A stretch of 39,703 nucleotides of DNA, from contig CAKTXR010000022.1 of the NCBI GenBank assembly GCA_934631025.1, forward strand, positions 1 through 39,703, read 5' to 3'. This DNA comes from an uncultured Clostridia bacterium (GTDB lineage: Bacteria; Bacillota; Clostridia; Christensenellales; Aristaeellaceae). Both the position numbers and the translations under genes were made by a program. Shown in pieces: positions 1-7,781 of this stretch (its first letter is position 1; each line of letters opens with the position of its first letter). The notes beneath the pieces are model-generated. The model saw only the letters and a program-made list of their open reading frames with translations, searched no databases and was not told the origin of the DNA.

Positions 1-163
1 ATGAGTAAAAGCCAGCTTTGCGACAAATCGCCGCAGTCCGACAAAGTGCCGACCACCGCGCCATACGCGCCATGACCGGCGAATGCACTTCAGCACACCG
101 CAAAAGCCTAACCATGCCGCATCAGGACGTTCAGGCGCGGAAACGCGGAACTCCCGCCGGCAT

Positions 164-209
164 AAAAAAACGCGCGGGAGACGCTGAAAAGAAAAGCGTC
201 TCCCGCGCG
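164..209 (-). terminator. Rho-independent terminator of the Gfo/Idh operon
   Basis: A perfect 15-bp stem (171-185 with 195-209) with a 9-base A-rich loop is followed on the minus strand by seven T (complement of 164-170). It lies directly after the stop codon of the oxidoreductase at 222 and ends the minus-strand operon. Nothing else supportable was seen in bases 1-163. Confidence 0.93.
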
Positions 210-221
210 CATTGCGGCTGA

Positions 222-1385
222 TCAGACCTCGGGGATTTCGATGGCCAGCTCGTGACCGGCCTTCGCGGAGCGGCATATGCCGTCGATGATCGCCTGATTG
301 TAGATGATCTGGCTGGTGGGCACCGGTGAGGCCGTGCCGTTCTTCACAGCGTCCAGGAAGGAGCGCACCTTGCGGTCGAAGTTGGACAGATCGTCCTTGC
401 GCGGCACGATCGGGATGACCGTCTGAACGTGCGAGCCGGCCACGTCGTGATAGAGCGTCATCGGGCCGCCGACCGTGCCGTTCCAGCAGTCGGTCGAGGG
501 GATGCGCAGCGCGCCCTCAGTGCCGAAGATAATGGTGTCGCCGGGGGTGTCGACGTGCATGGCCCAGGCAATGCGGAAATCGAGGATCACGTCGCCCTCA
601 AGGCGGATGAACGCCGCGGCGAAATCATCCACGCTGAACACGGCGGCGCGCTCGGGGATGGTGTATTTCGGGTTCTTGCCGAAATAGTCGGAGGTGTAGC
701 CGGTGACGGTCAGCGGCTTGGGATAGCCGATGGCGTTGAGCACCATATCGAGCGAATAGCAGCCGATGTCGGCCAGCGCGCCGATGCCGGCGGTCTCGTC
801 CATGATGAAGCTGGTCTTGGTGGCGCAGGGGATGCCGCGGCGGCGGCCACCGCCGGTCTGGATATAGTACACCTTGCCCAGCGCGCCGGATTCGACGATG
901 CGCTTGATCATCTGCATATTCTCGTCAAAGCGGGGCTGGAAGCCGATGGAGAGCACCTTGCCGCTCTTCTTCTCGGCGCGGCGCATTTCGACGGCTTCGT
1001 CCAGCGTAACGCACATGGGCTTTTCGAGCAGCACGTTTACGCCGTGCTCCAGCGCGGCGATTGTGCAGCAGGCGTGCTGGCGGTTGTATGTGCATATGCT
1101 CACCGCGTCCAGCTGTTCCTTGTCCAGCATTTCCCTATAGTCGGCGTAGATGTGAACGCCCTTCACGCCGAACTCCTCAAAGAACGCCTCGGCGCGGCCG
1201 GGGATGATCTCCGCCGCCGCGACCAGCTCCACATCGGGCATCTTGAGATAGCTCGCCATGTGAGCATGGGCGATGCCGCCCGTGCCGATGATGCCCACGC
1301 GCAGCTTTTTGCTCGCGTCGATCGCTTCCTTCTCCGCGGCCTGAGTGAACTGGCTCAGCACCGCGTCCGCATTCTGATTGGCCAT
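222..1385 (-). CDS. Gfo/Idh/MocA family NAD(P)-dependent oxidoreductase
   Basis: The 387-aa product has an N-terminal Rossmann fold with the dinucleotide motif GIIGTGGIAHAH near residues 32-43 and the family's EKP motif (LLEKPM) near 118-123, which carries the usual catalytic lysine. The C-terminal half is the alpha/beta substrate domain typical of sugar, inositol or sugar-acid dehydrogenases. Length is normal for the family. About 28 residues precede the Rossmann fold, a slightly long leader. The start is supported by GGAGG upstream of ATG. It is the last gene of a minus-strand run behind the SGNH hydrolase (37-base gap) and ends at a strong terminator. Family assignment is firm. The substrate is unknown; context suggests oxidation of a carbohydrate released by the neighbouring hydrolases. 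Confidence 0.93.
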   Translation of the reverse strand: MANQNADAVLSQFTQAAEKEAIDASKKLRVGIIGTGGIAHAHMASYLKMPDVELVAAAEIIPGRAEAFFEEFGVKGVHIYADYREMLDKEQLDAVSICTYNRQHACCTIAALEHGVNVLLEKPMCVTLDEAVEMRRAEKKSGKVLSIGFQPRFDENMQMIKRIVESGALGKVYYIQTGGGRRRGIPCATKTSFIMDETAGIGALADIGCYSLDMVLNAIGYPKPLTVTGYTSDYFGKNPKYTIPERAAVFSVDDFAAAFIRLEGDVILDFRIAWAMHVDTPGDTIIFGTEGALRIPSTDCWNGTVGGPMTLYHDVAGSHVQTVIPIVPRKDDLSNFDRKVRSFLDAVKNGTASPVPTSQIIYNQAIIDGICRSAKAGHELAIEIPEV

Positions 1386-1422
1386 AAGTTATTTCCTCCT
1401 TCATTCAGGCGGTTGCGCCTGA

Positions 1423-2367
1423 TTATTGCTTCAGGCAGGCCTCAACGCAGGCGATTTCCTGCTCCTGCGCGGGCCTGACGTCGCCGTCCAGGGCGAAATA
1501 ATTGTCCACCAGTCCCGTCCAGAACTCATTGGGCGCGGTCTTTCTGAACTCCTTCAGATAGGCGCGGCGCTCCTCCTCCGTGCCGGGATGATCGCGCAGC
1601 AGCAGCCACTCGGCGTTCCAGTATACGCGCACCTTCCGCTCCGCCTCGTAGCGCGCGCGGTTGGCGGGCAGCAGCTCCTCCCAGCCGGGCAGCGAATCGA
1701 CGCTCAGCGCGGTCGGCTCGTCCACCAGCCCCTGCGCAGCCAGGAACAGATGCGCCATGCACACATGGCCGAACTCGTTGGGGTGTACGCGGTCGACGCG
1801 GATCATGGGATGCGCGGCGTTCAAAAAGCGGATGGGCGCGTGCAGATTGACGAAATCCGAGCCGGTCTGCGCGGCGACGCGGCGGTTGATCTCGCCCAGA
1901 TATTCAAGGCCCGCGTCGCAGCCGATTTTGTCCAGCGCGCGGGGATCGGTCGACTCGTCGTAGATCGTGGGCGTGACGAAGGTCAGCTTCACGCCGCGCT
2001 CCAGCAGCAGGCTGGTCAGCGCGCGCAGGCGCTTTTCGTAATTGCCGACGGCCTCCATGCGCTTATCGAGCTTTTTGTCGGCAATGTCGTTCTCTTCAGG
2101 CTTGATTTCATACGCGCCGCGATTGACGTCGTTCATGCCCAGCATGATGACGGCGTGGGTGGGCTTGTAGTTCTCGCCGTTGCCCCGGTCGTAATATTCC
2201 AGCGCGCTGGTCGTCGAGCCGCCGGAAATGCCCGCGTTGTACATCCGAATATCGCTCTTGGGGAAATGGCGCAGATAGTAATCGTAGATATGGGCGATCC
2301 ATATGCCGCCGCAGGTAATGCTGTCGCCGATGAACACGACGCGCGCGTGGTCCGGAAAACGATTCAT
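1423..2367 (-). CDS. SGNH/GDSL-type hydrolase
   Basis: The 314-aa product shows the SGNH esterase blocks in order: block I GDSIT near residues 14-18 (nucleophile Ser), the glycine block in NAGISGGST near 44-52, block III GMNDV near 77-81, and block V DRVHPN near 172-177 (Asp-His). All catalytic residues are present. There is no signal peptide, so it should act in the cytoplasm. Typical relatives are carbohydrate esterases or lipases/acylhydrolases. A C-terminal extension of about 120 residues beyond block V is of unknown role. It lies between the M19 dipeptidase (44-base gap) and the Gfo/Idh oxidoreductase, so co-transcription is likely. An acyl or acetyl group on a sugar is a plausible substrate, but that is inference. 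Confidence 0.9.
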   Translation of the reverse strand: MNRFPDHARVVFIGDSITCGGIWIAHIYDYYLRHFPKSDIRMYNAGISGGSTTSALEYYDRGNGENYKPTHAVIMLGMNDVNRGAYEIKPEENDIADKKLDKRMEAVGNYEKRLRALTSLLLERGVKLTFVTPTIYDESTDPRALDKIGCDAGLEYLGEINRRVAAQTGSDFVNLHAPIRFLNAAHPMIRVDRVHPNEFGHVCMAHLFLAAQGLVDEPTALSVDSLPGWEELLPANRARYEAERKVRVYWNAEWLLLRDHPGTEEERRAYLKEFRKTAPNEFWTGLVDNYFALDGDVRPAQEQEIACVEACLKQ

Positions 2368-2411
2368 GGCTCTTCATCCTCTCGAAAACCGCCGTCGGGC
2401 GGCGCTTTTGC

Positions 2412-3344
2412 TTACGCCTTTTTCTGATTCTCGCGTCCGGCCTTTTCGGCGCGCTTCAGGACGTTCCACAGGTTCAGGCCGGCGATCTTTTCAACGTCGC
2501 TCTCGCTGTAGCCGTGCTTTATGAGCAGACTGATCAGCGCCGGGAAGTCGCCCGGATTCCCCAGTCCCTCCGGCCACTCGTCGATGCCGTCGAAATCCGA
2601 GCCGAAGCCCAGCACGTCTATGCCGCCCAGCTCGGCGATGCCGTCGATATGGCGCAGCACGTCGTCCAGCGTCGCCTTCTCGCCCTCGCGCAGGAAGTTC
2701 GAATAGAAGTTGATGCCGATGAAGCCCTTCTTTTCGATGATCGCCTTCACCTGCTCGTCGGTAAGATTGCGGCAGTGTCCGCACAGCTTCTTGAGGTTCG
2801 AATGGCTGGCGATGGGCGGCAGAGACGCATGCTCCACGATGTCCCAGAAGCCCGCCTCGTTGAGGTGCGACGTGTCGGCCAGTATGCCCAGATAGTCCAT
2901 CTCGTGCAGCAGCTCCAGCCCGAACGGCTTGAGTCCCTGCGTGGACTGCGACTTGGCCGAATAGCCGATTTCGTTTTCGTGGTTCCAGGTGAGCGCGATC
3001 ATGCGGATATGCGCTGCGTTATAGAACTCGTACAGCCGGTTGATGCTGCCCTCCAGCATTTCGCCGCCCTCGATGGAAATGATTCCGTGCGGCGTTTTGG
3101 GCGGCTCGTCGGGCAGATCGCCCAGACAGAGCGGCACGCCCAGCCGATCCTTATTGTCCAGCATGGCGCGGCCCTTTTCGTAGGGCTGGCCGCTCATGCC
3201 GCGACTGCCGGCGAACATGGCGAAGGTTTGCAGCCCCACGCCGCCCTGAACCAGCCGCTCGGGCGTAATCATGCACTTTTCAGGATCCATATTCTGTACG
3301 GCGATGCTGTAGAGCGTATCGCAGTGCGCGTCGGCGACAAACAT
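2412..3344 (-). CDS. Membrane-dipeptidase family (peptidase M19) protein
   Basis: The 310-aa protein matches the renal dipeptidase/M19 family. The binuclear zinc ligands are visible: H7 and D9 in AHCDT, E92 in IEGGE, H160 in DTSH, H181 in ASHSN, and the aspartate in GFGSDFDG near residue 250. The family hydrolyses dipeptides, often with a D-residue at the C-terminal side. There is no signal peptide, so it is predicted cytosolic. It starts 2 bases after the stop codon of the PocR/AraC regulator, with GGAGGGTGA overlapping the end of that gene, so the two are translationally close and surely co-transcribed. It could serve in recycling of D-amino-acid or peptidoglycan-derived peptides. The substrate is not determined. 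Confidence 0.93.
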   Translation of the reverse strand: MFVADAHCDTLYSIAVQNMDPEKCMITPERLVQGGVGLQTFAMFAGSRGMSGQPYEKGRAMLDNKDRLGVPLCLGDLPDEPPKTPHGIISIEGGEMLEGSINRLYEFYNAAHIRMIALTWNHENEIGYSAKSQSTQGLKPFGLELLHEMDYLGILADTSHLNEAGFWDIVEHASLPPIASHSNLKKLCGHCRNLTDEQVKAIIEKKGFIGINFYSNFLREGEKATLDDVLRHIDGIAELGGIDVLGFGSDFDGIDEWPEGLGNPGDFPALISLLIKHGYSESDVEKIAGLNLWNVLKRAEKAGRENQKKA

Positions 3345-3346
3345 AG

Positions 3347-4252
3347 CTATTCACCCTCCGTTGTGTCGTTTTGTTGATATTTTTTCCGATAGGCGCTGGG
3401 GCTGAGCCCCGTCATGGCGCGGAACCGGCGCGAGAAGTAATTCTGATCGGGAAAGCCCACGTTGACGGCCAGGCTGCCGATCGGGATTTCGGACGATTTG
3501 AGATATTCGCACGCGCGCTCTATGCGGCGGCGCGTGATATAGTCGGTCACACTCTCCCCGACGGCGCGCCGGAACAGCCGTGTCAGGTGCGCTGCGGTGA
3601 TGTGCAGTTCCCGCGCCACGTCGCCCGCACCGATGGGCAGGCTGAAGTGATCGTCGATATACTTGCGCGCGCGCTCGACGTGCGTCGGCTCGCAGGCGGC
3701 GCAGTAGCTGGAAAGCGCGTTCTCGCCCAGCCGGCTGACCAGATAGCGGAACGAATTGTCCAGCAGCGCAGCCGCGTCCCACAGATCGCTCAGCGCGACC
3801 TCGGGCAGCTCGTAATAGCGCGCCTTCAGCGTCTCAACACCCCTGCCGAACGGCTTGAGCCGCTTCTCGACCGACGGCCAGCCCAGACCGCCCCTGAGAC
3901 GGCATTGCCCAACGAACGCCTCGCCGATCATGCGATCCTCCAGCATGATGGGCACAACCAGCTCGCACAAGCCGGCATGGCAGGTGTGCAGACAGGCGCG
4001 TCCCTCGCGCTCCGCCTGAGCCACGCCCTCGATCACGTCGCTCTGTATGCACGCCGCGCGCCCCTCGGGCAGCATCCGCACCGCCGAGCAGAAGGCCGAC
4101 TCATGCCGCGACGCAACGCTTCTGACGCCCTCCAGCGCGCGCAGGCGGTTGAGATCGTACAGGCAGACGCTCAGCCCCGTCAGCCGCGTCACCGCACCGA
4201 TCGTCCGGCTGATGTATTCGGCCGACCACGCGCCGATGTCCTCATCCTGCAT
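3347..4252 (-). CDS. PocR-domain AraC-family transcriptional regulator
   Basis: The 301-aa product has an N-terminal PocR-type sensory domain (about residues 10-165). Its signature is a cysteine-rich stretch with CHAGLCELVVPI followed by GQCRL, the region thought to bind small hydrocarbon ligands or a metal in PocR domains. The C-terminal 100 residues hold the double helix-turn-helix of AraC proteins (about 195-295), ending in the usual YFSRRFRAMTGLSPSAYRKKY pattern. GGAGGTGA precedes the ATG by five bases. It is first in the operon with the M19 peptidase, SGNH hydrolase and Gfo/Idh oxidoreductase, and divergent from the ferredoxin/FAD gene pair. It is probably the local regulator of one or both units. 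The ligand is unknown. Confidence 0.93.
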   Translation of the reverse strand: MQDEDIGAWSAEYISRTIGAVTRLTGLSVCLYDLNRLRALEGVRSVASRHESAFCSAVRMLPEGRAACIQSDVIEGVAQAEREGRACLHTCHAGLCELVVPIMLEDRMIGEAFVGQCRLRGGLGWPSVEKRLKPFGRGVETLKARYYELPEVALSDLWDAAALLDNSFRYLVSRLGENALSSYCAACEPTHVERARKYIDDHFSLPIGAGDVARELHITAAHLTRLFRRAVGESVTDYITRRRIERACEYLKSSEIPIGSLAVNVGFPDQNYFSRRFRAMTGLSPSAYRKKYQQNDTTEGE

Positions 4253-4272
4253 CCGCTCACCTCCGCGCCGCT

Positions 4273-4301
4273 ATTATAGCACACGCCGCCGCCCGCCGCA
4301 A
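4273..4301 (-). promoter_or_regulatory. Promoter of the PocR/AraC operon
   Basis: On the minus strand TTGCGG, a 17-base spacer and TATAAT are present, and the -10 is extended by TGC. It sits 21 bases before the ATG at 4252. Confidence 0.8.
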
Positions 4302-4374
4302 TGTTTCTGTTCCAAGAAGATCAAAAAAATGCTAATTGACGCGCTGTTTGTCGCTGTGCGCGCTCTGTAAAGTC

Positions 4375-4383
4375 TGCTATGAT
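4375..4383 (+). promoter_or_regulatory. Extended -10 promoter for the ferredoxin/FAD genes
   Basis: TGCTATGAT is an extended -10 element about 35 bases before the ferredoxin start. No good -35 lies at the expected distance, which suggests activator dependence, perhaps on the divergent AraC protein (inference). Confidence 0.55.
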
Positions 4384-4417
4384 GATTTTGAAGAGAGCGA
4401 CAGGAGGGAAAAGCACC

Positions 4418-4603
4418 ATGAGTTCCATCGTTTACGTCGTTTCAAACGGCTGCACGCTGTGCGGTATGTGCATGAGCGAGTGCAGCCGCGGCGCCATCAG
4501 CATGACGCGCGAGGGCGCTCGCATCGATCCCGACAAATGCGTGGGCTGCGGCCGCTGCGCGCGGAACTGCGCGTCCGAAGCCATCGCCCGTGCGGAGCGA
4601 TAA
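4418..4603 (+). CDS. Small 2[4Fe-4S] ferredoxin-like protein
   Basis: The 61-aa product is almost wholly a bacterial ferredoxin fold. It has two C-x2-C-x2-C-x3-C motifs, CTLCGMCMSEC and CVGCGRCARNC, each able to ligate a [4Fe-4S] cluster. The proline that usually follows the fourth cysteine is replaced by Ser and Ala. The ATG at 4418 is preferred over an earlier in-frame start at 4379 because AGGAGGG lies nine bases before it and the earlier codon overlaps the -10 box. The FAD-dependent oxidoreductase follows after 25 bases, so this is probably its electron donor or acceptor. The partner relation is inferred from position only. Confidence 0.88.
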   Translation: MSSIVYVVSNGCTLCGMCMSECSRGAISMTREGARIDPDKCVGCGRCARNCASEAIARAER

Positions 4604-4628
4604 CGCACTTCATAAGGAGGAGAACAGC

Positions 4629-6212
4629 ATGATCGAACTGAAGAAAACTCAAAACGGCATTGAAATGGCCTCGCGCGAGATTCCCGTCGCCGGCCAGTGG
4701 GACGTCGTGGTCGTGGGCGGCGGCATGGGCGGCGTGGGCGCGGCCATGGCGGCCGGCAAGCGCGGCTGGAAAACGCTGCTCATCGAGTCGATGGGCGCGC
4801 TGGGCGGCCTGGCCACGATGGGACTGGTAAACATTCCGCTGGACTTCGTCTCCGGACTGGGCGTCGAGATGATCGACGAGCTGGAGAAGATCGACGGCCA
4901 CTGGCACCGCAACACCGACCCGGAAAAGCACAAGCTGGTGCTCGACCGCATGCTGGAAAAGTACGGCTGCGACGTGCTGCTCCAGATCACGGTCATCGAT
5001 TCCATCGTCGAGAACGGCGCGATCGCAGGCGTGGTCGTGCAGACGAAAACCGGCCCCGCGGCGATCCTGGCGCGGCGCGTCGTGGACGCTTCGGGCGACA
5101 GCGACGCGGCCTTCTTCGCCGGCGCGCGCACGATCAGCGGCCGCCCGGGCGACGGCATGAGTCAGGCCTGCTCGCTGGAGTTCACGCTGGGCGGCGTGGA
5201 CTGGGACGCGTATCTTTCGTCCGACCTCAAAAAGACCGATCCCAAGTGGATCCGCACAATCCGCGCGGCGCTTGAGAACGGCGATCTGCCCTACGAGGTG
5301 GACAATCACCTCAACTGGATCACGCATCTGCCCGGCCGCCCGCAGCACTGCGGCAGGGACGAGGTGAGCATCTGCCTTGCGCACAGCCGCAACTGCTTCC
5401 CGCTGCGCATGGGCGAGATGAGCCGCATGTTCCGCGAGGGCCGCGAGCAGGTCGATTTCCTCGTGCGCTTCATCAAAAAGTACATTCCCGGCTTTGAGAA
5501 CTGCTACATGAGCGCCACCGCCTCGATGATGGGCGTGCGCGAAAGCCGCCGCGTGATAGGCGAATATGTGCTGACTGCCGAGGACATCGCGCATCTGCGC
5601 AAGTTCGACGACGTGATCTGCATCAGCACGCACGGCTACGACGTACACAACTACGACGGCCCCGGCAACATCAAGTGGGCCGAGATGGAGATCGACGGCA
5701 GGACGCAGTACGTCATCTGCAACGCGGGCGGCTTCGGCGCGACCACGCCCCCGCCGAACGGTATGCCCGTGGTCAACGTCCGCGGCGAATCAATGGAGAA
5801 CGCCGTGTTCGAGACCAACGGCTATTACGACATCCCCTATCGCTGCCTTGTGCCCGAGAAGCTGGACAACCTGCTGGTCGCCGGGCGCAATCTGTCCGCC
5901 GACGTGAACGCGCAGTCCGGCTCGCGGCTGATTCTCGCCTGCCTGAACATGGGCGAGGCCGCCGGCACCGCCATGGCCATTTCGCTGGCCGAGAACATCC
6001 CCCCGCGCGCTGTGGACGTAAAGGCGCTGCAAGCCGAGCTGATCGCCTCGGGCTGCAACATCGGCCAGAATATGCGCGCGATTCCCGGCATTGATCCCAA
6101 CGCGTCGTTCGAGGACCGCCATGCCAATCCCGAACTGGTCGGCAGGAATCGCCGGCGCGGCGGCTACGAGCGCTCGCTCGAGGAGGTTTCCGCGCCCTGG
6201 GAAAAGAAATAA
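4629..6212 (+). CDS. FAD-dependent oxidoreductase (FAD_oxidored family)
   Basis: The 527-aa product begins its FAD-binding Rossmann motif at residues 30-35 (GGGMGG within VVVVGGGMGGVGAAMAA), followed by IESMGALGG, and closes with the C-terminal FAD contact region LLVAGRNLSADVNAQSGSR and MGEAAGTA. This is the arrangement of the FAD-dependent oxidoreductases of Pfam FAD_oxidored, whose substrates are mostly unknown. The start at 4629 has AAGGAGG eight bases upstream; an in-frame codon at 4590 lies inside the ferredoxin gene and is less likely. It pairs with the upstream ferredoxin. A second, shorter member of the family is encoded at 26028-27374 beside a sugar gene cluster. No signal peptide is seen. 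Confidence 0.9.
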   Translation: MIELKKTQNGIEMASREIPVAGQWDVVVVGGGMGGVGAAMAAGKRGWKTLLIESMGALGGLATMGLVNIPLDFVSGLGVEMIDELEKIDGHWHRNTDPEKHKLVLDRMLEKYGCDVLLQITVIDSIVENGAIAGVVVQTKTGPAAILARRVVDASGDSDAAFFAGARTISGRPGDGMSQACSLEFTLGGVDWDAYLSSDLKKTDPKWIRTIRAALENGDLPYEVDNHLNWITHLPGRPQHCGRDEVSICLAHSRNCFPLRMGEMSRMFREGREQVDFLVRFIKKYIPGFENCYMSATASMMGVRESRRVIGEYVLTAEDIAHLRKFDDVICISTHGYDVHNYDGPGNIKWAEMEIDGRTQYVICNAGGFGATTPPPNGMPVVNVRGESMENAVFETNGYYDIPYRCLVPEKLDNLLVAGRNLSADVNAQSGSRLILACLNMGEAAGTAMAISLAENIPPRAVDVKALQAELIASGCNIGQNMRAIPGIDPNASFEDRHANPELVGRNRRRGGYERSLEEVSAPWEKK

Positions 6213-6381
6213 CGCCGGTCGGCTTCACGCGGCGCTTAAATGCCAAAAGCAAAGCCACGCAGAATCGATGAACTTCCGCTTAAAAGAGAGCGGAAAGCTG
6301 CGTTTCACTCCGGCAAAGCATAAAAAATGCTCGGCCGCATGAACAGCCCGCGCATCACCCCTTCAAAGCCCGATTATACAT

Positions 6382-6426
6382 CAAACCGCCGCTCACGGTC
6401 ATGGCCGGAGCGGCGGCTTGATTTTT
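6382..6426 (+). terminator. Terminator between the FAD oxidoreductase and GNAT genes
   Basis: CAAxCCGCCGCTC pairs with GAGCGGCGGxTTG across a 13-base loop, followed on the plus strand by a T5 run at 6422-6426. It can serve the convergent GNAT operon too, but the minus side has only three T. The rest of the 230-base gap after 6212 holds only a weaker hairpin near 6273-6296. Confidence 0.8.
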
Positions 6427-6442
6427 CACTTTATCGCGCGCT

Positions 6443-7003
6443 TTACTTCATCGCTTCCCAGTCGCGGCGCAGCATCGCATAGACGACGAGATCAGTAAAC
6501 GCGCCGTCCGGCAGCTTCTGGCTCTCGCGCAGCACGCCCTCGCGGACGAAGCCGCACTTCTGCGCGACGCGTCCGGACGCGGGATTCTGCGGCGCATGGA
6601 GGATCTCAATGCGGTGAACGCCGACCTGCGCAAAGAAAAAGTCCCGCACCGCGCAGACGGCCTCGCTCATCAATCCTTTGTTCCACCAGTCATATCCCAG
6701 GCAGTAGCCCAGCTCGACCGATTCGTGCCGCTCGTTCAGGCGCATACCGGCCAGCCCGCCCACCGGACGGCCGCCGCAGACGATCGCCCAGTTGTAATAG
6801 TCCGCGCGCTCATAGCCGGCGCACCAGCCCTCGAGCAGCGCGCGCGTGTTCTCGACCTGCCCGTGCGGCTGCCATGTGAGGTGGCGCGTCACGCGCGGAT
6901 CGTTCGCCCAATTGTCGAACATGGCCTGCGCGTCGGCGACTTCAAAGCGGCGTAGCGTCAGGCGGGGCGTTGTAAGCGTTATAGTTCCCTTGTGGTTCAG
7001 CAT
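6443..7003 (-). CDS. GNAT-family N-acetyltransferase (RimJ/RimL-like)
   Basis: The 186-aa protein has the features of the RimJ/RimL branch of GNAT enzymes: ITLTTPRLTLRRFEVADA at the N-terminus, VELGYCLGYDWWNKGLMSEAV in the acetyl-CoA binding centre, and the N-P-A-S-G-R-V-A-Q-K-C-G-F block near residues 140-152. The length is normal. Such enzymes acetylate protein N-termini, antibiotics or small amines; which applies here is not visible. It is the last gene of a tight operon, 12 bases behind the SDR. Its presence next to degenerate dehydrogenase-like proteins gives no clear functional clue. Confidence 0.92.
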   Translation of the reverse strand: MLNHKGTITLTTPRLTLRRFEVADAQAMFDNWANDPRVTRHLTWQPHGQVENTRALLEGWCAGYERADYYNWAIVCGGRPVGGLAGMRLNERHESVELGYCLGYDWWNKGLMSEAVCAVRDFFFAQVGVHRIEILHAPQNPASGRVAQKCGFVREGVLRESQKLPDGAFTDLVVYAMLRRDWEAMK

Positions 7004-7015
7004 GGGCGCATCTCC

Positions 7016-7777
7016 TCAGCACTTCGTCAGCTTGACCAGCCAGGCGTGCGGCAGCAGCTTGGCCAGCACGCGATAGAATTTATAAAAGCCCGTCGGCGTG
7101 TAGACGGCCCTGCCGCGGAAGGCCTGACGAACCGCGCCGTCCGCGGCCAGAGAGGCCGGAATGTGGGGCAGCGTGTCGAACGTTTTGGAATGGCCGCCCG
7201 ATATGCCGGCCACATCCAGAAATTCCGTGTCCATGGGCGCGGGACAGAGCGCCAGCACGTTGATACGGCGCGATTTCAGCTCCTCGCGCAGCGCCCGCGA
7301 CAGGCTGGCCACGAACGATTTCGTCGCGCCGTACACGGCCATGCGCGGCGTGGGCACGAACGACGCGATCGAGCTGACGTTGATGATCACGCCGCCCTGT
7401 CGGATATAGGGCAAAACCTGCGTACACAGCGCCGTCAGCGCGCCGCAGTTGAGCGTCACCATGCCCACCTGAGAGGGCACGTCGCCCTCGGCCATGTCGC
7501 CCAGTATGCCGTAACCCGCGTTGTTGATCAGCAGCCCGACCTCCGGCTTGCGCTCCTGAAGGAAACGCGCCAGCGCGTCATAGCTTTCGGAGAAAGCCAG
7601 ATCCAGCGGCAGGATCGTCACTTTCTTGTCCGCCATTTCCGCCGCCAGCGCCTCCATGCGCTCCCGACGGCGGGCAATCAGCACAAATTCGTCGATTTCC
7701 GGCCGCTGCTCCCGAACGGCGCGCACAAATTCACGCCCCAGTCCCGAGGAAGCGCCGGTAATGATCGCCATGCTCAT
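7016..7777 (-). CDS. SDR-family NAD(P)-dependent oxidoreductase
   Basis: The 253-aa product is a classical short-chain dehydrogenase: TGASSGLG at residues 7-14 binds the cofactor, NNAG is at 85-88, and the catalytic Ser-Tyr-Lys are at about S136, Y149 and K153 (YGATK). An arginine-rich stretch after the second strand (ARRRER, 35-40) favours NADPH. The C-terminal part (YTPTGFYKFYRVLAKLLP) is hydrophobic and basic and may associate with membrane. It follows the E1-beta-like fusion gene by 4 bases and precedes the GNAT gene by 12. SDR reductases also occur near acetoin dehydrogenase genes, which is notable given the upstream E1-like genes, but the substrate is unknown. Confidence 0.94.
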   Translation of the reverse strand: MSMAIITGASSGLGREFVRAVREQRPEIDEFVLIARRRERMEALAAEMADKKVTILPLDLAFSESYDALARFLQERKPEVGLLINNAGYGILGDMAEGDVPSQVGMVTLNCGALTALCTQVLPYIRQGGVIINVSSIASFVPTPRMAVYGATKSFVASLSRALREELKSRRINVLALCPAPMDTEFLDVAGISGGHSKTFDTLPHIPASLAADGAVRQAFRGRAVYTPTGFYKFYRVLAKLLPHAWLVKLTKC

Positions 7778-7781
7778 AAGT

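Noticed and set aside
18..221. A 67-codon open frame at the left end
   Set aside because: It runs into the terminator hairpin of the oxidoreductase operon, has no ribosome binding site and no recognisable composition.
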